A DNA stretch of 64,000 nucleotides from Trichobilharzia szidati (lineage: Eukaryota > Platyhelminthes > Trematoda > Strigeidida > Schistosomatidae): positions 51,681,564 to 51,745,563 of the forward strand of contig OX235279.1 of the NCBI GenBank assembly GCA_944472155.2, read 5' to 3'. Positions 11,852 to 22,774 of the stretch are shown in pieces (the first letter of the stretch is position 1; each line of letters begins with the position of its first letter). The position numbers and the translations under genes were made by a program. The notes beneath the pieces are model-generated. The model ran no database searches. It had not been told where the DNA came from and saw only the letters and a list, made by a program, of their open reading frames with translations.

Positions 11852-12139
11852 GGCTTCCCACTAGAACCTCAGGTAACTGCCTGAGTAGGGCCAGATGCAA
11901 ATATTTCATTGAAATCGGCATCTAACTGTTGAGATGTATTATATTCTGTAGGTCGAGGATGTTATACTTCTTACTGAAGATCAACGAAGTTAGTCATTCA
12001 GTTTCAGAAGTGAATTAAATGGTGAATAAACTCGAACACTACTACGTTTATCTGAACATATGTGAAACTGAAGTGTAATAATGTGAAACATAAAGCCTTA
12101 ATGCATGAAAAACACCAGAAGTTTGATATTTGGTGCAAC

Positions 12140-12600
12140 GGGTATAGAATTCATGGAAAATTCCCATTAGGATGTATAGAAAATCAAGACGAGTGATTCA
12201 GCGAAGAGACTCTTTTCAACGAATTTATTATCAAGCTGTACAATCGTATATATATGGCTTTATTTTAAGAAATTATATCCAGTGTGGGAACTGAATCATA
12301 AGTGCGAATAATAAAATAATAATAGTATGTAAGACATTAATTGTTTTGTCACTAGATATTTAATTATGATTGTAATTACAAACATTTTAATTGCATTTAG
12401 TACTATTATTATTTTATGAAGTCACGTCTATGATTCACTTCCCACACCGGATATAATTTATTAGAAAAGCCATACATGTACGATTGTACACCTTGATAAT
12501 AAATTCATTGAAAAGAGTCCCTTCGCTAAATACAGAATTTGCTGTACATTGGAAGTACTTTAAATATCCCCACTAAGATAGTTTACACACAATGATAAGC
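12140..12600. repeat. PLE family B tails, head-to-head inverted pair
   Basis: A minus-strand copy of the family-B end (about 12140-12310) faces a plus-strand copy (about 12350-12540). The shared outer parts include 'acaatcgta', 'gataataaattc' and the GAGTC hairpin. The sequence between (AATAAT run, then 'gacattaattgttttgtcac') matches the UTR at 37728-37800, so the plus copy extends further 5' than the minus copy. Both 3' ends point outward. Confidence 0.7.
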
Positions 12601-12699
12601 TTTTGCTTTCATTTCAAGCAAAATTATTGCATGTGATCACACCAAACGTTTTTTAATTCATACATTTATGACTTGAAATCATATATATGATTCATATTT

Positions 12700-12965
12700 T
12701 GTTCGTTCACTTTTGTGTATCCAGAATTATATCCAGGATGTTGACAATTGTGCTGAGTCACCCTTGTTACGTGCATCCAGCGTGACCTTAATGAATATAC
12801 ATTCTGCTATTAGTCTTTCTTTCCATCTGTTCATATTAGATATCAGAATACAAACGATGTCCCAATCAATTTTGTGGTTTTTATCCCATGCATGTGCAAC
12901 TACAGACGAATTTTTTTTCAAAATTTCTGTAGGCTTGTATTTCTATGGGATGACCTTTAGTTAGA
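12700..12965 (-). pseudogene. PLE endonuclease fragment
   Basis: The minus-strand frame at 12727-12921 reads SSVVAHAWDKNHKIDWDIV, then YxERLIxE-like and TxNxxN-like blocks, parallel to SSAIALHAVTHNHTIGWDRM in the PLE at 19829-20128. It is the region C-terminal to GIY-YIG; the core motif is missing. Confidence 0.6.
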
Positions 12966-13021
12966 CGTTCTATTCCAAAATGCACAAACTTTTTACTGAC
13001 ATTAACCCATCACGACAATTA

Positions 13022-13260
13022 AGACGGGAAAATCTAAAATTCATTTAAATAATTAATATGACCCGTTGCACAAGAGGTGGTTCTCGTGTCCCAAGTGGTC
13101 TAGTGGATAACGCTTTGGCGTTTGAAACTATGGGCGCTAGGTTCGAACCTTGGTGGGAACATCACTCACTCGGGAATGCAGGTATATCCAGATGACGAGT
13201 CCGAAAGAGGACGAAATGAGCCTTCTGAATTCCACTGCTCATCACCATCCACCTATTTAA
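13022..13260 (+). repeat. Sm-alpha-like SINE, copy 1
   Basis: The 5' part is 'gacgggaaaatctaaaatt', then 'cacaagaggtggttctcgtg', a tRNA-like head (A-box-like TGGTCTAGTGGATAACGC, B box GGTTCGAACC), a hammerhead module and the tail 'ccactgctcatcaccatcc'. This is the layout of the schistosome Sm-alpha family. No 5' fold-back is visible here, unlike copies 2 and 3. Confidence 0.85.
13180..13240 (+). ncRNA. Hammerhead ribozyme module of Sm-alpha-like SINE copy 1, likely inactive
   Basis: Stem I CCAG, core ATGACGA, stem II GTCC/GGAC with a GAAAGA loop, then GAAA. The invariant C of CTGANGA is A here and the cleavage-site side reads TTCTGA instead of a CTGG partner, so cleavage is not expected. Self-cleavage is known for the intact Sm-alpha family. 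Confidence 0.7.
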
Positions 13261-13799
13261 AAACATAGTTTAAAGAAAGTGCATATTTTTGGCGATTTCT
13301 CAGAGGTTTATATATTAACATATACTTTTGATGCCATTGTGATTGAGATAATAAAAATGCAAATATGAGAATTAGTGAGTGAATTACCAAGGTGATAAGA
13401 ATATTAGCTAAGTAATTCAAGAACCTAAATAAGCTGCGTAGTCAGTCGTCGTGTCATGGCAAATAGGTTTTGCAACAAGTTCTGAAACTAAGACTAAAAT
13501 ATGCAAATAGATCATAGTTTGGTAATGACAATAAAGAGGCAAGAGTATAAACAATATTCACATTAACCTGGTGTCCCTGAAACAGAAAACTATTCTAGCT
13601 GTATCTGTGTTCAAGGCGAAGGCCATGTAATGCAAGTGTTTAAGCAGAGCCATTCTTAAAGGCAGGCTAGGCGGGGGATAACTTTAACTGATTTGAAATT
13701 GAGTGGAGGACGAAAAACACCTAGAAATGACTACAAACCAGGGGAATCTAGTCATATTATTCAACGTAGGATTCTGAGAAATAGGCAGTCACAATTCCA

Positions 13800-14373
13800 G
13801 GATTTCATTATAAGATGACATTAGTTAGAGAACCATTAGAAAATCTAGGAGAACTGGACAACTGTTTCGTCCTAGTTTGGGACTCTCCATCAGTACGCAC
13901 CCATCGGAGTTCGAACCCAGGACCTTTTGTTTACAAGGCGAGCTCGCATACCATCAAGCCACTGGGACTCGACCCAATGGCCCATGAATTGTAACTTCTG
14001 CCAATTCACGAAATAGCGCAACCGCTAGCCAATGTCTTCGGCGAGTATTTGTCCTCACACCCGACCTGCTGCACCCTACTGGTCACGGGTGTGAGGACAA
14101 ATACTCGCCGAAGACATTGGCTAGCGGTTGCGCTATTTCGTGAATTGGCAGAAGTTACAATTCATGGGCCATTGGGTCGAGTCCCAGTGGCTTGATGGTA
14201 TGCGAGCTCGCCTTGTAAACAAAAGGTCCTGGGTTCGAACTCCGACGGAGAGTCCCAAACTAGGACGAAACAGTTGTCCAGTTCTCCTAGATTTTCTAAT
14301 GGTTCTCTAACCGATGTCAGCTCATAATGAAATCCTGTAACCAATCAACCAAATCCCTACAAACCAATACTTG
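13800..14373. repeat. SINE-H palindrome inside one target-site duplication
   Basis: A minus-strand SINE-H (13800-14063) and a plus-strand SINE-H (14086-14373) meet 5' end to 5' end around a 22-nt spacer. The pair is flanked by the 13-bp direct repeat AGTCACAATTCCA at 13787-13799 and 14374-14386. The plus copy has 36 more bases at its 3' end and has lost 14 bases, including stem I and part of the core. The minus-copy module (about 13850-13901) has core ATGGAGA. Confidence 0.85.
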
Positions 14374-14559
14374 AGTCACAATTCCACTGGAGATAGAACC
14401 CAGAAGTGTCAAGATATAGCGCTGGAACTTCAGTATGCAGATACTATGACTGTAATCGTATAACACAGTTTTATTTCATAGCAGAAATGTAAATTCGACG
14501 ATATGATGTACGTTTATCTTTCATTCCATGGATTTCTAGTGGAATATAGGGCTGTAACG

Positions 14560-15240
14560 GCACATCTCCATTACACTCAGTGCTCTGATACCATTTTCAG
14601 ATGGCTTCATGACTAGCTACAGGATTTCAAATCCTCTTCACATGATCCCCATGTCTCCCTCAGACTCCCAACTAGTCCATTCTCATTTGGCTTCCTCCAG
14701 AGGACCTGCATTACGCGCTAAGCCATTCAAAACTTTTCTCAATGTATGTAAAATGCATTTCAATATTCCTCTTCATATTTGCAGATCAATGGGTTCCTAT
14801 CCGGCTCACCAACTGCCAAAGTTCCTTTTTGTTTATCCTTTCTGATCGACTAGCCATCTTATCTTCAATATGGAAGCAGAGAAACGGACATCCGTTGATA
14901 AAAAACTGCAGTAATCTTTTGGCGATGCGTTTGGTGATGTTTTTGACTTGAACTTGAACTCTCTTCTATCTACTGTTTTTTTGATGATTTTCAACTTGAT
15001 CTTAAAGGCTCCTCAAACTAAATAATGACCTGTAGCTAAATCCGCTCCTCTTCTCAATCAATGTCCAGCAGACTGTCTCTCAATTTTTCTTAAGATGAGA
15101 CTGAAATCAAGTCGGTCTGATTTTCGGTGTACCTATCTAGCGAAACCTACGTCTCTATACGGATATCGCTATACTTGTACACGTTGACTTCAATCACCCA
15201 ATTCCTAATTTCAGCGGTTTTTTATACCTAATTAACCTGT
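14560..15240 (-). pseudogene. RTE-type LINE fragments
   Basis: The minus strand of 14570-14960 corresponds to the C-terminal RTE region, and 14980-15230 to the endonuclease region also seen at 58.6-58.9 kb ('acttgatcttaaaggctcc', 'gactgaaatcaagtcggtct'). The two are non-adjacent parts of the element, so the middle is deleted. Not coding. Confidence 0.6.
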
Positions 15241-15900
15241 GTTATGATTTCTCGATAAGCAGTAATAACTCTCAACATTTTGTTTATTCAAAGAAATATA
15301 GCATACTAAAATTGTAGTGTACCTGTTTAGTTTGATTACATATTTTGTAAGCCTTTAAAGAAATAAGGTGGATCAGTTTTATGTTACGCCCTGCGTTGTC
15401 GTAATTGTTGTTGTAGTTTTCAAGTTAATTAAAAGAAATTTGCGCATGAAATATCCTATTATATTATTGTAGAATACAAATCTATCGCATAATTCCATAA
15501 TCGATATGTCTATGAAGAATGAAATGTAAATAAGATCGTTTCACTGAATGATATGATAAAAAATAAATAAATTTAGAATTTCTATTGTATGAAAGGTCAG
15601 TGATTATTCGACTTCCCTTTCGTGAGAAATTTTAAGCACTAATAATCACTTCTTGTTTATTTGTGATCACCGTTTCCTGTGAATTCTAAATCAGTTTTCT
15701 TTGGTCATTTAGCTAAAGTAATCATCAAAAACAGATATTATGCCTGTCTTAAGATATTAATTCCAGATTTCTATGGACAAAAAGGAAGTTGTATACATTT
15801 TTCAACCTACATGTTGGTAAACTGCTGAAAAGACTGTAGGTTACCTGCCAGAAAAATTCACGCATTTTTCATTATCACTCTCTTAGTCTCCGAGTACAAA
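15241..15900. other. AT-rich stretch, nothing recognised
   Basis: No domain, RNA gene or shared repeat seen. Confidence 0.4.
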
Positions 15901-15904
15901 CTAG

Positions 15905-16825
15905 GGCATCTACAGCATATTGCTATCACGCTTTCTGCTCACAAGCATTCTTCAGCTCACCCCACCATTGTCCACAATGCTTTCATCTCCTCCTCACACG
16001 ACCTCCTGCATCTCAGCCTCGAATAACACCCAACTCGTCATTCCCAATTCAAGTTACACTCTGAAGCATGCACCAACATGTCGCTCAACAATCTTCTCAC
16101 AGCGCGTTCAGTCCACATCTATTTCTCTTTTCACATTCATTGAGCTACAAATCTTGCTTGTTTCCTTCCCACACTTCCTTCTCCTTCATACTAACACCTT
16201 CTCGCCAGCCATTTCATCTCCACTATGCGGGGTGAAGGCAGTTGTTGATAGAAATCTGCAGTAGACTAATTGGAATGCTTCCAGTGATGCGTTTCTCAAG
16301 TCCGTGAAGCATGTAGAACCACTGACTGACTTCACATTAGTGTCGAATATTCGAAATATTCTCTTCATATTGAGTTCAGCCAACTTTCACACCGATTTCA
16401 GATTATAGAGAAGACCCATCCGTCTCGCCTTGACGAATTTCGACCGCCTTGATGTCATCATCGGTGGGGTCTGAAGTTGAAACGATTCTGCCCAGATAAG
16501 TGGAAGAAGTGACCTCCCTCAATACTTTTGTCCTGATAGGTGTTTGCTGACGTTGATCACGGTTCTTCATCACTTGTGTTCGCTGTGTTCACTTCAAGTA
16601 CTGGATCAACTGCTCCTCTCATCAGCTTGTTGGTTTTGTCCTGACGAATACTGAATGAAAACTCAAAGCGAGTAGCACCATCAGTTATTTCAAGATTGAA
16701 GAAACATGCAACAAAGGCATGATAATAAGCCAAGCGATGGTAGAGAACATACACAAACTTCGTTGGTAAGCGAGACTTATATCCCAACTTTTGATCACAT
16801 GTACAGAGAAACTTACTCATTACAC
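15905..16825 (-). pseudogene. RTE-type LINE 3' part (duplicated block, copy A)
   Basis: The minus strand encodes, with frame breaks, the RTE stretch around IFRIFDTNVKSV (16320-16365) and its C-terminal continuation. The longest frame (16557-16907) has no clear domain. The whole block, including the following family T SINE, is repeated at 27050-28330. Confidence 0.6.
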
Positions 16826-17025
16826 GGTATGTGGCATCGGTGACACAGTGGTTAGGACTCTCACCGACCATGTACATGGTTGGGGGTTTGATTCCCTGGT
16901 GACGCACACCTGATATCTATGGTCGGTCAGCAAAATTTGGGCTACCGATATGATATGCTGAAAATTCCATACCTGTACCAAACTATACGGTGTGGAATCA
17001 AGCTGTAATCAAAAAGAAAAGTAAT
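16826..17025 (+). repeat. tRNA-derived SINE (family T)
   Basis: The head 'atcggtgacacagtggttag', B-box-like GGTTTGATTCCC, then 'gatatctatggtcggtcagc' and a tail near 'caagctgtaatcaaaaa'. It sits at the same junction as the copy at 27975. Confidence 0.75.
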
Positions 17026-18620
17026 AATAATCATGTGCAAATGACGCTATGACAGCAGTTCGGAAATGCTTGCAATTGGAGATTGAAATTTCAGGAGAGA
17101 GTTTACACTGCAGGCAAGTGATTACAACAGAGTGCAACATTTAATGCGTGATATTCAGATATTCGACAGCAAAACAAATATCAGCGAAAAATAGAGATTT
17201 TAGTTAGTTCTCATCAGGCACAACTCTGATATACGTAGCTGATGGACTGCTACTGTGGTAATCGCATTCGCTTCAATTTGTGCAAAATTATCACACACTT
17301 TTACTGAAGTATTAACTCAAAATAAAGTTGGATGGACAGTTGGTTATTCAAATATTGAGGAAAATGACTGATTAATTTTGTTTTATTTAAAACTACTTTA
17401 TTTTTATGCGAATTTGTGTTAAGGCATTTGCCACTGACATTATACTTGATTTCCGTTTCTCAGAGTAATGATATGAGTCAAGTAGTCAAGTGTCAAAAGT
17501 GTTTGCTAGTGATGATGAGCATATTTAACTTTAGATCATTTCTTTAGTATATAGAGTGGAGTAAACTGAACATTCCACGTATTAACATTTCGCTCAATTA
17601 ACTAGTCAGAATTCAGGTTGTTTGAATTGATTCGTCTCTCTTAGTGAAGTCAAAGATGAATACACCACTGACGAACTCTGTCCAAAATGAGCATAACATC
17701 TCTCCGGTGTTTAGATCACCTTGATCTGGCTAACAAGCACCACTGTATGATGTTGATCGTTTCTAACTATTCATATCAATCAGTAGTAGTATGCGGTTAT
17801 CAGATAATCTGTTAACATTTCTGATTTCAGGATCAATTTATTCAGTTCTATCTTATTTTTCCTTGATTAAGAGGAGGAAAATTTTAGAATTATTCGATGA
17901 TACAAAATATTTTAAATTGACAGACACTTTGAATTATTAGGGCCGCGGTTAACTCTAGCTGGAAAGGCTTCCGATAAGAATTTAGGCTTTGAAAAAAATA
18001 ACTAATGTAAGAAATTTCGTTCATATGTAGATAAAAGGCAAATAATAGAATCATGCTTCAAAATGTTAAAGTACGATTGCAGGGGGTGAGCAAATACAAG
18101 ACTTTTAGGATATTTGCAATTTCTAATCAGATAAATCACTGATTTAATTCAGATGAAGGGAAGATTATTCAAAGTGATGATGGGTTATGTACGTTAAAAC
18201 AGAAATGAGTTGAAAGACTTGATGACTGGTAATTTCTTCAGGATGAATGATGTTAAATGAGACCTTTTGTATAGTATCCATTAGCATGGACAAATTTTGT
18301 TGGAATATGGGAGAAAATTACAAATGTAAGAAATAAATGCACAAGTGTAGCTGAGAAACACTCGGTCTTGTTAAACATTAAAACAAAAACAAAGTATGTT
18401 ATCGAATTTAAGGAATAGGCTTGTTTACGGCTTGTATTATCAGGAAAGTGGAGTTTTCCACAAATGAAATTCAATAGTTACCTTGAATGCATCACAATAG
18501 GTAAAATTATAAATGTATATATACATCAATGTAGAACTGCTTCAGGAAGTCACTGGATGCAGGCTATTTTAAGAATATTAATAAGGTGCCAAATTCTGAA
18601 ATGCAAATTTTTACTTCCCG
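17026..18620. other. End of duplicated block (to about 17190), then unassigned
   Basis: 17030-17190 matches 28190-28340 ('gattgaaatttcaggagaga', 'atgcgtgatattcagatatt'). From 17200 on I recognise nothing; short open frames only. Confidence 0.45.
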
Positions 18621-18629
18621 GTTTGATTG

Positions 18630-18905
18630 GATAACTTAATAATGATAATAATAATCTACTTTATCCCAAAACAGTACAGGATGGAATACTCAGCATTTGT
18701 CACAATATTACATCTGATTTACTCAAAATATAAGTAAACCAAGACTAAAATTATTAACCTGAGTAATTTGTTCACATCAGCTGCATACAGTCAAAAATAT
18801 TCAAAGTACAAAATTGGAATAATAAATATGATAATAATAGTAATAATAGTGGGTCTGCTTAAAACAGTATTGTCGATTCAGTTTGGAAATTTTAGCATGT
18901 TATAG
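18630..18905 (-). repeat. CR1-type LINE 3' ends, two short copies
   Basis: At 18636-18730, an AAT-type run is followed by 'ctactttatcccaaaacagt' and 'actcagcatt', as at 46346-46440. A second, more diverged unit starts at about 18832. Each holds only the last about 90 bp of the element. Confidence 0.55.
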
Positions 18906-19013
18906 AGTATTGAATTTAATTCCATATTAGTTTGCTTATTAGGTATATCACACAGTGAAACAGTATTTTTTACTGGATGACGTTCCGAACAAAATTTATT
19001 GTTCATAATCATA

Positions 19014-19542
19014 TCAATTGTGATCACACGACTTTGACACTTGAGTTTTATAGTTTTCTTTCTTCTCTCCTATTTGTCGTAAGGGTAGTAGAATTTTCCA
19101 GATATCGGGGACAGGTGATGAATCATTCCTATTACACGTATTTGTAGTTGATTCGATAAACAAAGCTTCTGTTATCAATCTCTCCCTATACCCTGTGACA
19201 TTAGATTTCACAACTGTCATCCTATCCCATCCAATTGTATGGTTGTGTGTAACTGCATGTAGTGCTATAGCTGAACTATTCTCTAGATTTCTTATCTTAT
19301 TCGGGTCAACCAATCTAGATTTTGCTAGGTTTTTATGTTCAGCTAGTCTGACCTATGTATTTGACTTGACAATCATTGCAGGGTATTAGATAAACTAAAT
19401 TGTTTTGTTTTAACGGCTCTACAGGATCCGTTAACCCACAAAGCATGTTTCTAATTGAGTTTGTGGGTTTGAATGCCATTTTCATTCCTGCCTTGTTAAG
19501 AATTCTGCGTAAGGCTTCCGAGGTTACTTCCTTGTATGGAAT
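19014..19542 (-). pseudogene. PLE GIY-YIG endonuclease, minus arm
   Basis: Mirror copy of the plus arm. The open part (19014-19313) encodes MVDPNKIRNLENSSAIALHA and following residues of the endonuclease C-terminal half; the GIY-YIG core lies in the adjoining frame, separated by a stop and frame shift as in the plus arm. Both arms share the same defect, so the lesion predates the fold-back. Confidence 0.8.
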
Positions 19543-19599
19543 AATAATAATAATAATATTGACGACACCAACAATAAAGATTCTAAATCATCAGTAGTA

Positions 19600-20128
19600 A
19601 TTCCATACAAGGAAGTAACCTCGGAAGCCTTACGCAGAATTCTTAACAAGGCAGGAATGAAAATGGCATTCAAACCCACAAACTCAATTAGAAACATGCT
19701 TTGTGGGTTAACGGATCCTGTAGAGCCGTTAAAACAAAACAATTTAGTTTATCTAATACCCTGCAATGATTGTCAAGTCAAATACATAGGTCAGACTAGC
19801 TGAACATAAAAACCTAGCAAAATCTAGATTGGTTGACCCGAATAAGATAAGAAATCTAGAGAATAGTTCAGCTATAGCACTACATGCAGTTACACACAAC
19901 CATACAATTGGATGGGATAGGATGACAGTTGTGAAATCTAATGTCACAGGGTATAGGGAGAGATTGATAACAGAAGCTTTGTTTATCGAATCAACTACAA
20001 ATACGTGTAATAGGAATGATTCATCACCTGTCCCCGATATCTGGAAAATTCTACTACCCTTACGACAAATAGGAGAGAAGAAAGAAAACTATACAACTCA
20101 AGTGTCAAAGTCGTGTGATCACAATTGA
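19600..20128 (+). pseudogene. PLE GIY-YIG endonuclease, plus arm
   Basis: Frames in order: IPYKEVTSEALRRILNKAG (linker after RT), then NLVYLIPCNDCQVKYIGQTS (the GIY-YIG core as Y-YIG with the PLE Cys pair), a stop after a short deletion, then EHKNLAKSRLVDPNK and SSAIALHAVTHNHTIGWDR. The RT domain is absent. Not functional alone. Confidence 0.85.
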
Positions 20129-20129
20129 T

Positions 20130-20168
20130 ATGATTATGAACAATAAATTTTGTTCGAAACGTCATCCA
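20130..20168 (+). ncRNA. Hammerhead-like fold near PLE end (degenerate)
   Basis: Reads ATGATTAT, then a GAACAA/TTGTTC hairpin, then GAAACGTC. The stem, GAAA and GTC are placed as in a hammerhead, but the core is not CTGANGA. The mirror copy is at 18977-19016 (minus); related copies at 43091-43127 (minus) and 43189-43222 have GAGCA/TGCTC and GAGTA/TGCTC in the stem. Confidence 0.35.
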
Positions 20169-20276
20169 GTAAAAAATACTGTTTCACTGTGTGATATACC
20201 TAATAAGCAAACTAATATGGAATTACTTACTACCACAGTGCCCAAGTTTCACACATATATTAATATTGAATTTAAT

Positions 20277-20780
20277 GTTCTCTTGATATAGCATGGTGCA
20301 GGGAAAGACAAAATTAACAGTTATAACACTGACTAGAAAACAAAACAAAATTCAATTCTGTACAATAAATCACAGATTTCTAATATTTAATGGGGTTCGT
20401 ATAAATCAGAGATGTAATAGAAATATTATCAGTTGTTTTTTATGTTTGAAAGAATTTGAACTGAGTATTTTATTACATTTTCAGAGGTGATAAATCACAG
20501 AAGTGAACGGGATAGTGTCAGTGGCAATTTGTTTAGAGAAAAACGTCTGACTGTTCTTTTTTTGTTTTCGTTTTTGATGCCCCAGTTGTTCGATTGCAAA
20601 TCATGCAAATTAACCAGTTCCCACACCTTCATTCTTTTAAAAAGCTTCGGTTTTACTGATGTAATTGACGGTCTCAGTAAATTTACCATAAATGTCAAAA
20701 CTTATTTTATATTATATTAACATTTAAATTAGCCTTACAATGCACTAGAGTTCTACTGTCATTAGATGGATGATACATTT
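20277..20780. other. Unassigned
   Basis: Short open frames only; no domain or repeat recognised before the next PLE. Confidence 0.35.
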
Positions 20781-20781
20781 T

Positions 20782-21900
20782 TGACTATGAAAATGAGGAT
20801 GAAGCATGGAATATCCTTGTCAAATTTGACGACGTTTGTCCTGAAATAAATTTTGTCATCGAGAAGGAAAGAGACTCTAGTATTTCATTTCTAGACGTTC
20901 TTATGAGTAGAAAGGAGGACGGTACAATAATAGGAAGAAGTGTATATAGAAAACCTACATCAGCTGGTCAGTATACTCCTTTTCTTAGCTTCATAACTTT
21001 GAAACACTAACTCAATCCAATAAAGTGCTGGGTGCACAGAGAAAGAAAAATCTACTCTGATTAGTATCTTAATGAAGAGCTTAATATTATTAAATAGTTG
21101 CTGCTGAGTGAGAATGGTTACCGAGGTAAAATCATCGATATGAATATGAATCAACAGTCAAGGCAAGCCAGAGCACCAACGGTTCCAAAAAAGGCCTTCC
21201 TCACACAGGGATAATATCAGTGAGATATTTTTAAAACTTCTAAGGAATGAGGTAAAATCAGCATTTAGTAATGCTGCATTATGCTGTACCTTCGAAATTG
21301 CCCCTATTTTGTGTTCGAGAGTCAAAGATAAACTACCTAATTTCGCCTTTTTATGTGTATCAATCAATTTGACTGCTACTATGGAGACCGTTGCATAGAC
21401 CCTATAATTAGGCGCGTTTATCGTCAAATTTCCGGACACCATCCTGCAAAGTGGTTGAGTAAGAGAGAAAGAAAGTCCATTCATAATTCTCTAATGTCTC
21501 ATCTCGTAGATACAGAACACAAAATTGATGTAAACAAGGCCTTCAAAGTCATCTCTCTTATACCAAATAGGTTAAATTTAACTTCAGCAGTCCATCTTCT
21601 AATTACTGCTCAGGCTGTTGGGATTCACACTAGGAAGCCTAATCTATGCAGCCGAAAGAAACTGATTCAGTCGCTTTCCTTACCCACCTGGCTATCAAGT
21701 TTCAAATGATCCTTAATTTCTTAGAGGAATTTCTTTAATTTTATTTGGTATTCTCTTTATTATTTATTGAATTTATATGTTTATTATAACTTATGCGTCT
21801 TTCTTGAACTGTGGTAGTCCCATTGTGATCTTAACAAATCGACGGTATTTAAGAGACATTAATATTGCTAATGATGACTATTCTAGAATATTCTGTGTAT
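20782..21900 (+). pseudogene. PLE: end of RT plus GIY-YIG endonuclease
   Basis: At 20784-20995 the plus strand encodes INFVIEKERDSSISFLDVLM followed by SRKEDG and RSVYRKPTSAGQYTPF, which are the last RT motifs and the RKPTxxGQY signature of PLEs. After frame breaks, 21353-21709 encodes the endonuclease C-terminal half (SHLVDTEHKIDVNKAFKVIS, then LLITAQAVGIHTRKPNLC). The GIY-YIG core is degraded. Most of RT is missing. Confidence 0.75.
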
Positions 21901-21903
21901 TTA

Positions 21904-21906
<3 letters not shown>

Positions 21907-21939
<33 letters not shown>
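21907..21939. repeat. (AT)n microsatellite
   Basis: Uninterrupted AT run just downstream of the PLE above. Confidence 0.95.
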
Positions 21940-21940
<1 letters not shown>

Positions 21941-21944
21941 CTGT

Positions 21945-22740
21945 GTAGCTGGAAGAGTAAATTATCAAACAGAATATTCTTTGCTCGAATTTTCCTTTGT
22001 CTTCTAAATGTCTGAATTAATATTCTCGCAGTGATATAGTTTTAAATGCATTGATAGCATAAGCCCTTAATTTTACTAAAGTTCATAACTAATTAGAATT
22101 CGCAATTGACACAATGTACAAATTTAATCAGTTCATGTGAAATGTCCTAGCTTTACAGATATGAAGTTTTCATTTGCGATTGGCTTCGAAGTAGGCACGA
22201 TACGTAACATGCCTATAAAGTAGCATTGTTTTTCTTCTCTTAGGCAGACAGTAGTGAATCTAAATCTTTGTTATGTTCTTAGCGGAATTCGTTAGATGTT
22301 GTGGTTTCAGCAGTCACTATAGGAAATGGCATGCTTCAGTCAGCTTTGATAGTAGTGTCATAAAAGTTTTCACAACTGAAACATGATTCCTTAAATCTAC
22401 AAAGAAACAAGTCATGTAAAGTTTTTAGGTGAATAGGATTACCAACAGAATAAGGGAATTTTAACGGATTTTTCTTTATCATTTTCGTCGTTCTACGTAG
22501 TAAAATGCTTTATAGAAGGAATTTTACTTTCACTTGACATCTATTGACTTATAGCATACTAGTGACTTCACGTTTGCCGCACTCGTTTAACACCTGCTCA
22601 TGTTTACATCATGAATATTATCGAGGTGTTCAGGTTCAGATAAATGACACGTTTCTGTCAATTTATTTCCTTAAAATAGTTACCGAAAGTGGTAGCACAA
22701 TGGTCTACAACAGTACAGATCACTTATTAACATCATAGCA
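21945..22740. other. Unassigned
   Basis: AT-rich; no repeat family or domain recognised. Confidence 0.35.
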
Positions 22741-22774
22741 ACTCAACTCACATTTGTGGGTATAAGCCATAATA

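Larger units (their letters stand above)
18921..20263. repeat. PLE palindrome inside one target-site duplication
   Basis: Arms 18917-19542 and 19600-20225 are 626 bp each with no net gap and only a few substitutions (for example ccgaac/tcgaac near 18985 and K/T in the frame near the arm end), around a 57-bp spacer. Both arms are 5'-truncated PLEs with 3' ends outward. The plus copy carries a further 38 bp at its 3' end. The whole is flanked by the 13-bp repeat TATTGAATTTAAT at 18908-18920 and 20264-20276. Confidence 0.9.

Noticed and set aside
13090..13165. tRNA gene
   Set aside because: The A- and B-box-like parts belong to the Sm-alpha-like SINE head; no cloverleaf with a clear anticodon stem and acceptor stem could be formed. 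The same applies to the other SINE heads.
19400..19742. Identical open frames on both strands around 19.4-19.7 kb (MFCFNGSTGSVNP...)
   Set aside because: They are antisense shadows of the PLE linker, produced by the palindrome.
18917..20225. Palindromes as long-read hairpin or amplification artefacts
   Set aside because: The arms differ by substitutions or a 14-base deletion, end asymmetrically, and lie within target duplications, which simple read fold-back would not give. Independent reads are still the decisive test.
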